Of a DNA stretch of 64,000 bases, positions 46,831-58,894 are shown one piece after another. The notes under the pieces are model-generated. The model was given only the letters and a program-made list of their open reading frames with translations, made no database searches and was not told where the DNA came from. Source of the DNA: Seiridium cupressi (lineage: Eukaryota; Ascomycota; Sordariomycetes; Amphisphaeriales; Sporocadaceae). Where the stretch lies: the NCBI GenBank assembly GCA_036674765.1, contig JARVKI010000029.1, forward strand, positions 368,397 through 432,396, in the 5' to 3' direction. Position numbers and translations under genes: made by a program. Each line of letters starts with the position of its first letter. Position 1 is the stretch's first letter.

Positions 46831-49539
46831 GACGAAGTTCTGATTTATTGTCACGAAGTTCAAGGTGTGGAAGGTGACGAAGGTGTGTGGAAGGTGATGA
46901 GGATGAGGATGTGGAAGGTGATCAAGGAGATGAAGGTGTTGGAGATGTTAGAGATGCTGAAGGTTTCGAGAGGCTGCTCCGGCTTCAAGAAAGCGAACAG
47001 ATGCGGCCACCAAGGTGTTCGAGGTGTTGAAGTTGATTCAACTTCAAAGCAGCCAGCGGATGGGGACTCCAAGTTTTGTTTGTGGCCGGGCAACAATGCT
47101 GATTTGTTTTGGACCAACGGTGCGGATTTTTACTCTTGCTTGCTCGCTGCCTGGCCGCAGGAAGCAGCAGGTGCCCCACGTTGCCGACGACTATCGTGAG
47201 ATCTGCCATCAGATGAAAGCGGACTGAAATCTGGTGTCGTCGGGGGCGGCGTCATGAGGTCTGGTGTGGGATGAAAGCGGACCCCAGCCAGTTCACACCA
47301 CCTCAAGCAACATGGCGGCCCGTATGAAGGCATTCCTTCACAGAGAAAGGTATTCCAGAGCTCATCAATAGATATCCCTTTGACCTTGTGCCAAATCACA
47401 ATGAATGGGTGAATAGGGGTTCATGACGGGTTTTCTCCCTACTGTCATAGTCCCAAACTAGCGCAGCCCATAAAGGGGGTCGAGTGCGAATGCTATGATG
47501 CATGGTGATACATTTCACCAGAACAGTCAGGCCCTTTTCACCATCCGAGTTTGGATAGCCCTAAGAACTTGTGTTCTTATGTTATACCTTTCGCCATGCA
47601 GTGAAAGGCATCCCGAGATCACCAACCGTCGTCTTGAATCCGATCTTGGTTGTTCAGTCTTTCATTACCACTTAACGTGTCTCAGAGACATAATTTGTGA
47701 GCCATGGAGGTCTCCTGGGCATTCGGCATCGCCCTGCTGCCACTGGTTTGGTTCTGGCTGGCGATTTCCCAACCGCTTCACTCAATAGTTCAGCTAGACA
47801 GAGCAGCAGGCGCTGTGTACTGAATCCCCTCCAATCACTCCAATATCCATCTCGCTCGGGGTCAGGCAATTGTCCTCGTGTCGAATAAGTCATACCTACA
47901 TTCAATTCAGAGAGTCCAACAATAAGGCTATCGAGGTGATCGAGGAGCTCGAAATCGTGGAGGCACTTGAGCGAGTCGTATTGTATGAGCTAACTTCCAT
48001 TTAGCTCGCCCATTACAGCGCCTGACTTGGTGAACAAGTGTCGAAAAATATGAGGACGTGATGGGCTGACTGTATATAGGTGTTCAATGCGGAAATACCG
48101 CCAGGATTTGACCAAGATATAGGTAGATTGTGTTGTCCTCCGAAGACATGCCGACGGGATTCAAGTCCAGCGGAAGGAAAGGAGGTTCGAACCGTCGAAG
48201 AGAAGGGCTCATACCTGCCCTCGGTCATGGGAACCAGCTTGGTCTTCTATATGGGTTATTGCCAGATATTGCTAACAACCTGCATCTTGTGCAAACACAA
48301 GTGAGCAGTCGAGAATTGGTCGCTGGTGAAAAGTCGGGAGGTAATGGAGCGATCCATGGGGTGACTGGCAAGACTTCGGAGCCTATCTGATCAGCGAGGG
48401 GAAGGGTCGAGGAGTTGGTGTAAGTGCTGACGACGAGCTGGAAAGGCACGGCCTAACATAAGGATCATGCCTTGTTGTATCAATGGCTTAGAACAAGCAG
48501 CCGGGCTGATTCGTTTACAGAAAGTTCGCACACAAAATCCTCAAGTTCAATATCTGGTTAGCAGGAGCGACTCAAGCGATGGACAGAAGAATAGACATGA
48601 CGATACCGTCCTGCTCGTGCCTTCCCAAGCAAACAAGACCTCACGACGCAGCCTTTAATTACCGCGCAGACTCACTACAACATGCTGCCCAACAACATAC
48701 CCACAAACACATCTGACAATACTGCAACGCCTCCAATATTTATCTCTAATATTTCCGACCAAGTCAGATTGCAATCCAGCACAGAAGGCTTGGCTAGGCC
48801 AACTTGCAAATTAGAGTGCGTTGTGTACTAAGTAGGTAAGCCAAGAGAAGCAACAAGCCAAGCGCAGAGACGCTGAAATATTATACTTAGATCATCAACC
48901 TCCAGCCGGCTGAAGCTTGATCTATCTCATGGCGCGTAATCCTGGATGGAGAAGATGCGTCGAAGTGCAATGAAGAAGCAAAATGGCATGAGATGGCCAT
49001 ACTGAATGGTACGGGAAAAGCTAGCGTAATGTAGGTCATAGTCGAGAATATGAAAGCGTCACTATAATCAAGTGCTTCATGGGTTGCATTAGTGTCACAT
49101 ATCCGCATACATTATCTTATGAGTTTATCTTATTACCATTGTTGGTTCCATCTAGTCGTGATACGCTAGTTCCGAACCACTGTTCCTCCAAATTTCAGGT
49201 CTGTAGCTCCTGAATATGGTGTCCCACCCGGGATACACGAGACTGTGGCCGACCCAGTAAAACAGCTTAACTATGTGCGCTTGCTCGATGCGCCCAATCC
49301 AATTTTTGAACGCCGCCGCTAAAGCATATTTCCACATGATTATTATATGACAAGCAACGGAAAGAAGCCCCTGTTCGAGGGAAGTTACAGTTTCCCCCCA
49401 CGCCGACCACTCCATTGGTCGTTTGCCGCACGTTGCCGGGGCTGTGTGAGGGGAAAGACATGGGACAAAAAAAGAGATAGTCTATAGATCGTGTACATTT
49501 GGGGAACAAGGAGATTCGTCAAAATCGTGTGAACCGCAA
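46831..49539. other. Gene-poor region, 2.7 kb
   Basis: No supported gene. The first 130 nt next to the orphan's start are a purine-rich imperfect repeat. The remainder has only frames below about 100 codons, without recognisable domains, except one of 180 codons (46657-47199) that runs antisense into the orphan gene. Confidence 0.5.
46861..46975. repeat. Purine-rich imperfect repeat (GGAAGGTGA-type)
   Basis: At least four imperfect copies of GTGGAAGGTGA/TGAAGGTG within 110 nt, almost free of C on this strand; lies 30-145 nt upstream of the orphan gene's ATG. Confidence 0.6.
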
Positions 49540-52500
49540 TCATGTTGCTCGTGTCGAGAGCCCGGATGCAGAGGACATGGGACTCACCCGCCGCGAGTTG
49601 TCCACAACCTCTGCTGTACTGCTAAGAAGATCAAGGTTCTGTTCCGAGGACGGGTCCACGCGGCTGATGTTGTGTTGATGGACATAGCCGATGCTTGTCG
49701 GACGTTCATCCCCACTCTCGCCGCTGAGACCAGCCGAGGGTAAGTCGCCCATAGAGGAACCAGAAAGCCGCTTTTGCGAGTTGGTGCGATCGAAGGGCAA
49801 CCTTGTGGATGCAGCAGCATCTGGATGCAAGCCACCTGACGCTTCCACTGGTGGTGCCAAGTTGAGCGAGAGCTTGGAGATGCGATCCTGGCTGCTGTTG
49901 CGCTTCGAGCTTTTCCGCGGCACCTCCGGGATGATTAGTGAAAGCTCCACTTCTCTTGCCGTCCTTTGCGACGGTTGTCGGTTGGTCCTGGTCGACTGGA
50001 CTCTGCTAGGAAACTTGAAGCTCTCGCCAGCATCAAAATCAGGCAGCAACGGCGGATTGTCCGAGACCTTTGCTACTTCATCATCATCATCATCGTCGGA
50101 AGACTCGTCGTCCCCCTGCGATGCACTGTCGATATCTCCTGATCCTTGCGGCGGACTGTCATCAGTCGGGCGCTTCTCGGGCTTTGCTTTGGGTGAGTCC
50201 TCATCGTCGCTCTCGATCGGTCCGTTCCGTAGCACACCCATGGCTACAGGGATGCCCTCCGGTGGCGCTTCCTCCTCTAAATCTCCCCCTCGTGCCCTCA
50301 TCGCTGGCGGCATCCTCGCGCTTCTCACGACCTCGAAGCCTTTACCCTTTTCTTTTGTCTTCCCGCCAAAAAGACTCTTCAGCCAGCCGGTAGCCGTCGT
50401 TACTGGACTGGTCGGATCCGCCGGCCCTGTACCCAATTTCCGATTTGGCGCGTCAGAGTTGAGAGCAGGTCCCCGCACACCATAGTAGAAATCCACTTCT
50501 CTTGTGGCATAATCTGCGCGGGGAGCGAAGACAGGCATGTACGATGCCGGTGCCGGTGCCGGCATTGCCTTCCCCGAGCCTGACCTCTCGGGATCTGGGC
50601 CGTCCGGAAACGGACCTGTTGTGCTTGCTCTCCTATCGGCCAAGTCGATGCTGCCTATCGACCCACGTCTAAGCCGGGGAGGCGAAGATCCCATGTCATC
50701 GTTGGTGTGTCGTCGCGCGCGCGGTGGACGATAGTAAGGGTCAGCAGCTGGCTGCGGTCGAGTAGCCTGTCCGGGCGATGGCACAAAGGAGAAGGTGCTA
50801 GCTTCCGCCCCTGGCGTTGTCGGCGCGAACGTGCTCCCACCAAACGGCCCTGATAAGCCGTCTAGGCTTCGGGCGTCAAGCACACTTGAACTCCGCTGCT
50901 GATTCAGTAGAATGCCCATGCTGCCAGCCGATTCACTTCGAACACGTCCATATCCCCTCTTTTGACCGTTCTTGTAAGCATCCAGCATGCCTGCAGTGCT
51001 GAGTTGACTTTGACGGGACGTGGCACCACGCCGTGACACTCGTCTCTGTAGTTGTCGAGCACCAAAAATCTTGGAGAGGCCTCCCCTCGTCTGCCCACGA
51101 ACATCATCACCGCCAGCTCCGAGCATCCGTGCAATGACCTCAAGAATGGTCATCAGCGAGTTGAGGAAGAAGCCAAGCACAAGGACTCCGCCATGGAGCA
51201 GAAGAATAACGTAGCCAACCCAATCTTTCGTTCCTTCGGTCAACCCCATTGACGATACAAACGAGACCATTGGCAAAACAGTCAGAAATCTGAATAGTGA
51301 GAAGCCGGTGTGATAGGCATTCATGTTCGTCGACGAATTGAAAGGGCGGAACGCGTGAATCGTCAGCATCTGGATGATCTCACAGACCGCCAGGATGACT
51401 ATTTGCGCCACGCCATTGGACTGAACAGCACCGATTGCAATGCCGCGGATAAAAGTGAGTATAATGGGGATGAGAGCGAAAGGGGCTGCCTCATCCGAGT
51501 ATGTGTTGTAGAGCGGGCCATAGAGGAGGACGGTGGGTAAATCGTCGAACAAATGAGCTCTCGGTTTCGTTGAAACGATGAGATACATTAAGTATAATGC
51601 GAAGCCTATAATGAGAGCAATGGTAATCACGGCCAATGCGACCAAAAATACGGCCGACTGGTCGGCAACAACCAGTTGATAGGTTGACAAGGCGACGATA
51701 GGGAGCAAGAAATAGTTGAAGACCAAGCGGACCACAATTCCAACGGAAAAGGGCATGTTCTTAGCTCGCAAATCCTCTTCCGAAGTAGAATGAACATATC
51801 GCCAGACCCAGCGCGCGAAGAAGCCGAGCTGCACGGCAAACAAGCAGGCGGCAATGATGACCAAGAGCCATATAATCATTCCGGCCCAGACATCCTCGAC
51901 CTCGGCCATGCCCACGAGCTGCGAGAGACCTTGGAGGCCGTAAGTTGCATTAGTATTGTAGACGCCGTCAACGAGACTCTCCCAGGGCGGAGCATGAGCT
52001 ACAAAACTTTCATTAAACATGAGACTCGACCACGCAATATTGCTAACGGCAGGCTGATAAAAGCCAGGATAACTCAGCGAGAGGCCGCCCGTCAAAGCAA
52101 TAAATTGGATGTATTGAAGACAATCGCCGAATCCAGGAGTGACTAATCGGAGGAGATCGAGATCCCGGCCATAGTTGGAAGTCCAGTGGAAGACATCGCC
52201 GGTACCCCAGGGACTGAATATGCCAGAAAAGATAGTCGCGCCGCCAACCAAGAGCAGCACAAAAAGTGGCAGGAACCGAAGGAACCAAGCAACACCCCCC
52301 AGACTAGGAGTCACGACAGCCGAAACGCACCCGATCGTGTTGGCCTGGCCCCATAAGATGATGAATGTGGGCGCAAACGAGGTAAATGTGTAAGAAGACT
52401 CAAACTCGTGGGTTAGGTTGAAGTAGGGGAGACCATACGGTTGACTAAGATCGCTGGCGCATGAACATGTTAGACCACATCAGGCTGCTATCAGTAGAGA

Positions 52501-53002
52501 AGGGCAGATGGACTCACTCGAGTGGGTGAAAGACGGGACCCAGAGGACATGTCCCGTTGTTGATATTGTCACAAAAGTTTCTATCTGATGTCCAGGGCGT
52601 ATATGTGGCTACGTCGACTTTGGTGTGTAGCGTCGTCAAATTGCCGTTGGCCGGTTGGGTTGCTATTTTGCCCTCGAGCGCTTTCGTTGGGTCGTCCCAA
52701 TCTGTGCTGTTCCAAGCTGGTATCGTCACGTTGCCCGCTCTTCCTGTTACGTTGCCCCATACGGTCACAGTGAGCATGTGCTCTGGGTCGTCGAGATCAA
52801 ACACTGCGTCCACAAACGCGGGAACCCATTGCAGTTGCGTCTCCTCGGGGTTATCCAAGTGGCTGCTCCATATGTAGTCGTCCGGGAGGCAGTTCTCCCA
52901 GGGGACCAGAACTGCTGACGCCGCCTGGAACCAAAGTACAGAAGCCAAAAGACACGATGATCTGAAACGGGCACGAGAACGACGTCGATTTAGACGATCC
53001 AT
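49540..53002 (-). CDS. TRP-like / FLC-family integral membrane protein
   Basis: Fungal TRP-like protein of the FLC/Pkd2 group. In yeasts these act in FAD and calcium homeostasis and in cell-wall integrity at ER or plasma membrane. Exons 53002-52518 and 52453-49540 join to 1132 residues. A signal peptide (SSCLLASVLWFQAASAV) begins about 19 residues after Met1. An ML-like luminal domain follows (to about 200) with several NxT/S sites (NVTGRAGNVT, NGNLTT) and Cys residues. Multiple membrane spans cover about 208-600 (FLRFLPLFVLLLVGGATIF, IIWLLVIIAACLFAVQLGFF, FLVALAVITIALIIGFALYL, VILLLHGGVLVLGFFLNSLM). The last 530 residues are a cytosolic Ser/Pro/Asp-rich tail. An in-frame ATG at 53176 would add 58 basic residues before the signal peptide; 53002 is preferred because it keeps the signal peptide N-terminal. 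Confidence 0.9.
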
Positions 53003-54896
53003 CCGCGGGACATGATACAATTCCGACCCCGTTCGATGGTGCCCTTCTGCGAGTCCCCGAACAGTGTTGGACCGCCGGGTCACGACTAAGTCCCTTCCAT
53101 TACTACAGCAGGCAGTATCGGCCAGTTGATGAGGTGGTTGACTGTCACGCGGGACTCGGGCAGCAGAAGATCGCATCGTTATCGAGGAGTGGTTCTCTAG
53201 GTCTCTTCCGGGACGGTCGACGCGATTAGGCGAGGATGGTGCAGACCCGCATCATGCTGTAAGGAGCAACGCCGACAATTCCAGGACGGCTACGGAACGA
53301 GGCGAGGAGGCAGGGCTTTGTTTGTGACAGACACGTGTTTCTTGCAAATGGAAGGCCAACAGCTGACTGGATCGGACGATTGTTTGTTGCAGAACGGATA
53401 GACATACAAAAAAATGTTAGGAAAGGGGATCTGGGTGGGTGAATTGGGAATGGTCCGAATCGAGGTGGGCTGTGCTGCGGTGCGATGCACTGTGCTAAGC
53501 TCTAGGCTCTGGCGGTACGAGGCGGCACGCTTAGTGGCGCTCGTTTCTTTCTACTGGACCCTGGGGGGACGGACGGGACCCCTCGACCTGGTGAAATTGA
53601 GACCTTAACTAGCTGCAGGGTGGTTGCTTATGACGCAGACCGGAGGCACGGCGCATCGATATGGTCAATTCAAGACGGCGAGGCAGCGAGCGACGGTCTT
53701 GTTCCCGGGTGACGACGGTGGTGGTACTACGAACGAATGATACGAATTGGAAGTATTAGATTTCCACACACTCACGATAACGATCGGGCGGGAGCGCGCT
53801 GTGGGGGAGAAAGAGGGAAGGAAATAAAAAGTTGGAAAGGTTGGAGAACGGTCGCATGGAGCAAATGAAGATCTGAGACGAGCCAGAAAGGAGGGAGTGG
53901 CCCAGAAGACAGAAGCCAAACCCCGGCCATGACGGAGGGTTGAAAGCGGAGAAGTGCAACAGCACCAGCACAGCAGCGACAACGTTTGTGGTGGTGCCAG
54001 GCCAGAGCTTGTCCTTGGCTAGCGCGAGTGCCATAAACAGCCAGCCGGGACGCTTGGTGACAAGCGGGCCAACAGGCATCGCCCATACGACATTGTATGT
54101 ACAGCCTACAATATAGACAAGGGCATGGCATCGCATCGCGTAGGATCGCACATGTAATCGCCCGCAAGCCTTCTCTAATCCGAACACTCCCTCTATCGGC
54201 CGGGACTACGATGAGGACGACTTGGAATGGCCACAAGAATGGGTCTGCTCGCTGATTGCCTGGCCGTCGTTTTTCTGTCGCGATAAGCAATCAAACTGTC
54301 AAACTCGGGAACCCCAAGGTTCCGGCAGTGGGCCGTAGTGTAAAATACATTAGACATCTTGTAATAATGCACTGTCTTAAGGATGATCGCTTACTAGGAT
54401 TACAATCTTGACAGCAACCAAGCCCCTCCAAACTTTGCTCACATATACCTATGCAGCATCGAAAGAACCTATGTAGCGACGGTTATGCAGATCCCCATCA
54501 TGGCCACGTTCACTTCCGTGCGGGTATTGCGGTCACTTAACTGTGAAGCCATCATTTCCGAAACAAGACTCTTCCCAGCCGCCAAGTCCGGGCCGTGCTC
54601 ATTGGTGACCAGATGGGCTGGGCGTATAGTTACATAAATGTGGTTTGCAGTTTGGTAACAGTCGATGCGCCGTAATGTACACATGCATGTCTCAGTGCTA
54701 TAACCGCGGTCGTGTGCTGCCCCTGGGCTTCTTTCTACCACGCTGCAAGATCCAACCTTCAATCACCGATCAAGGTTTGAAGGCGTCAGGGCACACTTTT
54801 GTCGCTTCCCTTGTTGGCTTTTGCAGCTATGTTCCATCGTACGGCGTCCATAATGGCACCAAGCAATACTGATGAGTTGCTCATTGTCCTTGATGG

Positions 54897-55868
54897 ATGT
54901 CCCACTCTGGTTCTTTCCAACACGAATTAATAAAGGGGGCAGTTTCGCGTCGCGCTGAACCCAAAGATCGACGGTCGATGTTCCGGTGCCTAATCCACAG
55001 CTTCTTCTATTTTTGTTCGGGGACTGGAGCGCTGATGCTTGGCAAGCCTCAGGTCCCCCTTGAGTGGCCGTATGCGCGAGAAGGCGCTAGAAAATCTTCC
55101 GAAGCACCATTAGGCGAGCCATTAGCGATTCACTGTGGCGGCCTTTCACACGTTGCAACAACTGGATGGTCTAAGATCATTTCATGCAATCGTGTCAGCC
55201 GCATAAACGTCCTCGGAGTTATGGATGCCAGTGATTCGGCACATAACCATCCACAACCAAGTCCCCGCTCGCTGCTCACATGGCTGCTTGTCGGTTACGG
55301 CCTCCATTGCAATGGCCGGCCGCACAGCGTTGGGAATGATGAGCTGTTGCCAGAACGCTATAATTCTCCTTGTGTTTTGCTGCTCGGATCCACCATTCGG
55401 ATCACTCATTGCCAAATGGCTCTGGAAGAGATTGTCCGGATGTACTGCGACATGGCAAATGCGCCATGTCGCGTTGGCGAATCGTGTCTCCCGTCTCCTT
55501 CCGATACGAGCAGGAGCAGCAATCACATCGAGATCGCCGGCCAGGATAAACACTCTTCACGCTGCTGTCCCATGAAATTGGTTGTTGGAAAGCAAGGAAA
55601 GTCAACCATAACACGATGGACGTTGGTTCACTATAGCCACAACCATGTTGGATTTGGTATACATGCTGGAGGACTATCATATATGCTTCACGCCGCAACT
55701 ATATCGCATTCCCCTTCTAGCGATGACGTCGTGGAACTATTGACCTCAGGGCTGCGCTCTTCCATTCCTTCTTGCCAGGCGCAAAGCCAACTCGGACGCC
55801 CTGCAGCTCTACTCGGTGCCACTGCCAGACCTGCAAGTTTTGGCTTGAAGATCCCCATGCAATCGTAA
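54897..55868 (+). CDS. Hypothetical ORF, 323 codons, doubtful
   Basis: Uninterrupted ATG-to-stop frame encoding 323 residues with no recognisable domain, signal peptide or membrane helix. The product is rich in Ser, His, Cys and Arg, which is close to the composition of random translated sequence and unlike the confirmed proteins here. Its length is nevertheless unusual for chance in DNA of this base composition. It may be a lineage-specific gene, a remnant, or a chance frame. No introns are needed to explain it. The opposite strand has a 123-codon frame (55182-55553) that is no more convincing. Confidence 0.25.
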   Translation: MSHSGSFQHELIKGAVSRRAEPKDRRSMFRCLIHSFFYFCSGTGALMLGKPQVPLEWPYAREGARKSSEAPLGEPLAIHCGGLSHVATTGWSKIISCNRVSRINVLGVMDASDSAHNHPQPSPRSLLTWLLVGYGLHCNGRPHSVGNDELLPERYNSPCVLLLGSTIRITHCQMALEEIVRMYCDMANAPCRVGESCLPSPSDTSRSSNHIEIAGQDKHSSRCCPMKLVVGKQGKSTITRWTLVHYSHNHVGFGIHAGGLSYMLHAATISHSPSSDDVVELLTSGLRSSIPSCQAQSQLGRPAALLGATARPASFGLKIPMQS

Positions 55869-57120
55869 TCGAGACGCCCGGCACTTCGATGATATCATTA
55901 TGTTCTTGCCTATGCCCCAATATCGGTCGGAATATTCCGATCTACTGGCCTATTGCGTATAGATAACTGGGTTCAGACCTGGAAAGTAACCAACGCAGGA
56001 GAGTAGTCCATCGATTAGCTCGTTATTTGAGACCACTTTCAACAAAATTCACTTTGCCCAAGTACAACGTCCATGCTTTCGGTCGTCCACAGGATCGGGA
56101 AATTAATTCTAGACATTGTTCACGCCGGTATACTCGCCGGCGCAAATGATTCCCACACCGGCCGAATGGGCATCTAGTCATCTCAATAATCTCCTCTAGG
56201 CTTTGCATAACGTTCGCGACTTGTAAGATTTGGAGGAGCCCGAATTGAGTTCTGGAACAATTGTTTGCTTAGAAGTGACTCCGACTCCAGGGCCCATACA
56301 AAGCATCGTAGACGCCTCGCAGGCCAGGACCAGCAAGATAAAATGAAAGCCTGAACGATGGTGAACTCAATTCCAACAGTTCTCTCCTCCGGTTCCACTT
56401 TCGTGAAGCCGACTAAATCCCGTAAAGTTGCCGGTGGCTTGGTACCCGGAGTCCGAATCAGAGCCGGTATACAAGTCTGGGCCAAGCTTCACGATGCCTA
56501 AAGGGAGACTAACTCCCGGACACGTGTTTCCCTGGACAGACTTTCATGGTCCACGAGTGTAACTCAGGTCGGGGCTTTTTCTGCTGATTATCTCAGCCAA
56601 CCCTTGATAATTCCCGCCCCCCTCCCCAGCTTGTCTACCTAGCAGCTCAACGTGGCTCAGACCAAGGAAGCTATAAGTATATTTCTGGTGAATATACTCC
56701 AGCTAGGGTGCTTGAATATAATTTAGAGGTCCAGGAACCAGGTATATGTGGTGTTGAGGGGCTGTAAGTTTGCGGAGCCGCTGGATTTCCCCCTATTAGT
56801 GCGACCCAGATTCAGGTCCACAACAGCAATGGCATTCTCATCAAGAGTAGACACGTGAGCGATATAGAAGCTGTGAAATTCAAAGAGATAGTTGAGCATG
56901 GAGTAGGAGGTCATGATGGGCATACAAGAAGCAATCAGGTGAAAACCCACTAGAAGGCAAAGAACCTGGTTACCGAACAAAGGGGCTGATAGATGGAAGC
57001 AGAGCCTAGTTAGATCATCGGGAAGTGAGCAGATATTACGGACATAGAGCATGTGCAATTAGACTTTGACTTTTCCATAGACATCTTCGTAGCCAGGGGG
57101 GTATGGGAAAGTTGGACGAA

Positions 57121-57127
57121 TATAAAT
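57121..57127 (+). promoter_or_regulatory. TATA box of the secreted Pro-rich protein
   Basis: TATAAAT about 150 nt upstream of ATG 57272; suits a strongly or conditionally expressed gene. Confidence 0.5.
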
Positions 57128-57271
57128 CTCCCCAGGATTCCTTCTGTACTCTGGATTTCTCGCTACTCCCTTTTCACCCATCCTCTCGGCAAGACTTCGA
57201 GCCTGCAAGAAGACCAGGCATCAGTTTCGAACCAAATTTTTACTCGTTGACTTGCCTTGTCTCCCTTGAAG

Positions 57272-57838
57272 ATGAAGGCTTCCATCTTGCTGAGCGTGGC
57301 ACCCCTGGCAGTGCAAGCTACTTCCGGCGGGCTACCAACAGGCCCAGGACGAGTCGTGGTCCCCGTTAAACCCACGGCCACGAGCAGCATCGATCCAAAC
57401 ACTGTCTCAAAGGACTGGCTCCAGCGTCCCGAGACCAAGTCACAGTTCCAAACACAGTACCCGCACAAGCCTCCCAAAACTTTCTCAACCATCACAACCC
57501 CGACCGTGAAGCCCTCGCCGCCTTCACGTACCAGCCAGCCGGTTGTCGGCCCCAGCAAGGGCCCTCAAGGTTATCGCCATGGTCCCCCTCCGAGGTACAA
57601 GACCAAGACTCCTCATCAAACGCGGCCCAAGGTTGAAGTTCCCACCACGCTTCCCACAAAAGTGGCAGGGCCAAAGCGCCCCTCGCCGAAGAAGCCCAGA
57701 CCTCACCGCCCGGCTCAAACTCGATATCCCGTCAGCCCGGGGCCGCCGAGCAGACCGCCGGTCCGTCGCGACGACGGCTCCAGGTCTGAGCGCTCTGAGG
57801 GCGGAGAGTATGGCCCCTTGGGGTTGTTCGATGATTAG
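57272..57838 (+). CDS. Small secreted basic Pro-rich protein
   Basis: Intronless, 188 residues. Met at 57272 opens a clear signal peptide (MKASILLSVAPLAVQATS, cleavage likely after about residue 16-18). An in-frame upstream ATG/CTG context at 57257 would place five residues before it and is less likely. The mature protein is rich in Pro, Lys, Arg and Thr, with repeated PxxP and KPP/RPP motifs (PPRYKTKTPHQTRPKVE, PKRPSPKKPRPHRPAQ), no Cys, and an acidic end (RSERSEGGEYG, then FDD). The dibasic PVRRDDG site before the tail could be a kexin cleavage site. It could be a cell-wall associated protein, a precursor, or a candidate secreted effector; no family recognised. An overlapping frame (57543-57926) is a shadow. 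Confidence 0.65.
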   Translation: MKASILLSVAPLAVQATSGGLPTGPGRVVVPVKPTATSSIDPNTVSKDWLQRPETKSQFQTQYPHKPPKTFSTITTPTVKPSPPSRTSQPVVGPSKGPQGYRHGPPPRYKTKTPHQTRPKVEVPTTLPTKVAGPKRPSPKKPRPHRPAQTRYPVSPGPPSRPPVRRDDGSRSERSEGGEYGPLGLFDD

Positions 57839-58894
57839 ACGGGCACCGATCGTTGTGACTAAGATTGGCGAGAACGAGCGGTGTTCATCTTTGTCGATCA
57901 TGTTTTTCCTTTTTGACGGCCGGTAGGGCGTAATGGATATTCTTCTCTCCCTTCTTCTTCTTTTCTCTCATTTTTAAAATCTTTTTCCCTGATGGAACTT
58001 GGGGTTGGATTTGGCAAAATGTGGCCCATCCGGGTTGGAAATAAAGGCTGGCTCATATTTATTGTCGACATTGGAAAAGCTTCTCGTATCTTCTTCTTTT
58101 TCTTATACGATTTTTGTCTGTATGAGATGGCGCAGATTGTGGCGAAGATTAAAGGAAACATGAAGATGGCTAGGATTAATCTAGATTGCAGTTGTCTGGG
58201 GCAGTTATGATTCCTTTTCCGCGTTAATAATGACAATCAGTGTTTTCCCAAAGCCCGCACACCTTTCTCCTTTCCCCTCAAAGTTGATTTTGGTCCTACT
58301 ACCTTCTCTGCCATATGTTGTAACTTCTCTCTCGATTGAGAATGATGCGAGCTGTAACGGCCAGTCGTTATTCACTTGCCACGCTGTAATTGCATTTACA
58401 GGTTGCGAGGAACCGGAAAAGCTCTGCCGGGCACCAGTGATGCACATATACTTGAATACTACTCAATACATCATCGCCTAGAAAGTTAATTGTACCATGA
58501 CTACCTGGTGATTTGTTACTTTGTATGGTGATAATCAAATGTGGATTTGTACAAGTCTTGCTAAGCGTGTTATCCGGCATCATTTTTCATGAGCTATCCC
58601 TTATTCACTTATTGCATTATGCTGAGAATATCGATCTAGAATGGGGAATTCTTCTATATTTATAAGCTCTGTCGTGGATTCCTTTGGTAGGTGACCTTTC
58701 ACTGTTTTAGTAGGAAAGTTGATGACATTAATTACTGCAACCTGATTCATCATGGAGAGAGCACCTCCCCCATTCAAGCCAAGTGTAGCATATGTGCTGC
58801 AACTTGAGCGAAAATACTTTCCCTAGTGCCAAGCCCTTCCCATCTCTATTCTGCCTGCGCCTTTCACCATTTGGCAACCCGAAGTTGAGTGTGC
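57839..58894. other. Convergent intergenic region
   Basis: Lies between the 3' ends of the secreted-protein gene and the MutL-like gene. AT-rich and T-rich, no gene seen. Confidence 0.5.

Larger units (their letters stand above)
53003..57271. other. Gene-poor region, 4.3 kb, with one unexplained long ORF
   Basis: No recognised gene. Its main feature is the 323-codon frame at 54897-55868. Other frames on both strands are below 175 codons and lack domains. A TATA box for the secreted protein lies at 57121. Confidence 0.45.

Noticed and set aside
46657..47199. 180-codon ORF on plus, antisense to the orphan's first exon
   Set aside because: Half lies antisense to a coding exon and half in the purine repeat, which suppresses stops.
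48130..48390. 86-codon ORF with a GGTTCGAACC box resembling a tRNA B box
   Set aside because: No A box, no cloverleaf stems on either side, and no recognisable protein domain.
57543..57926. 127-codon ORF overlapping the secreted protein in another frame
   Set aside because: Pro/Arg-rich shadow frame without its own promoter or signal.
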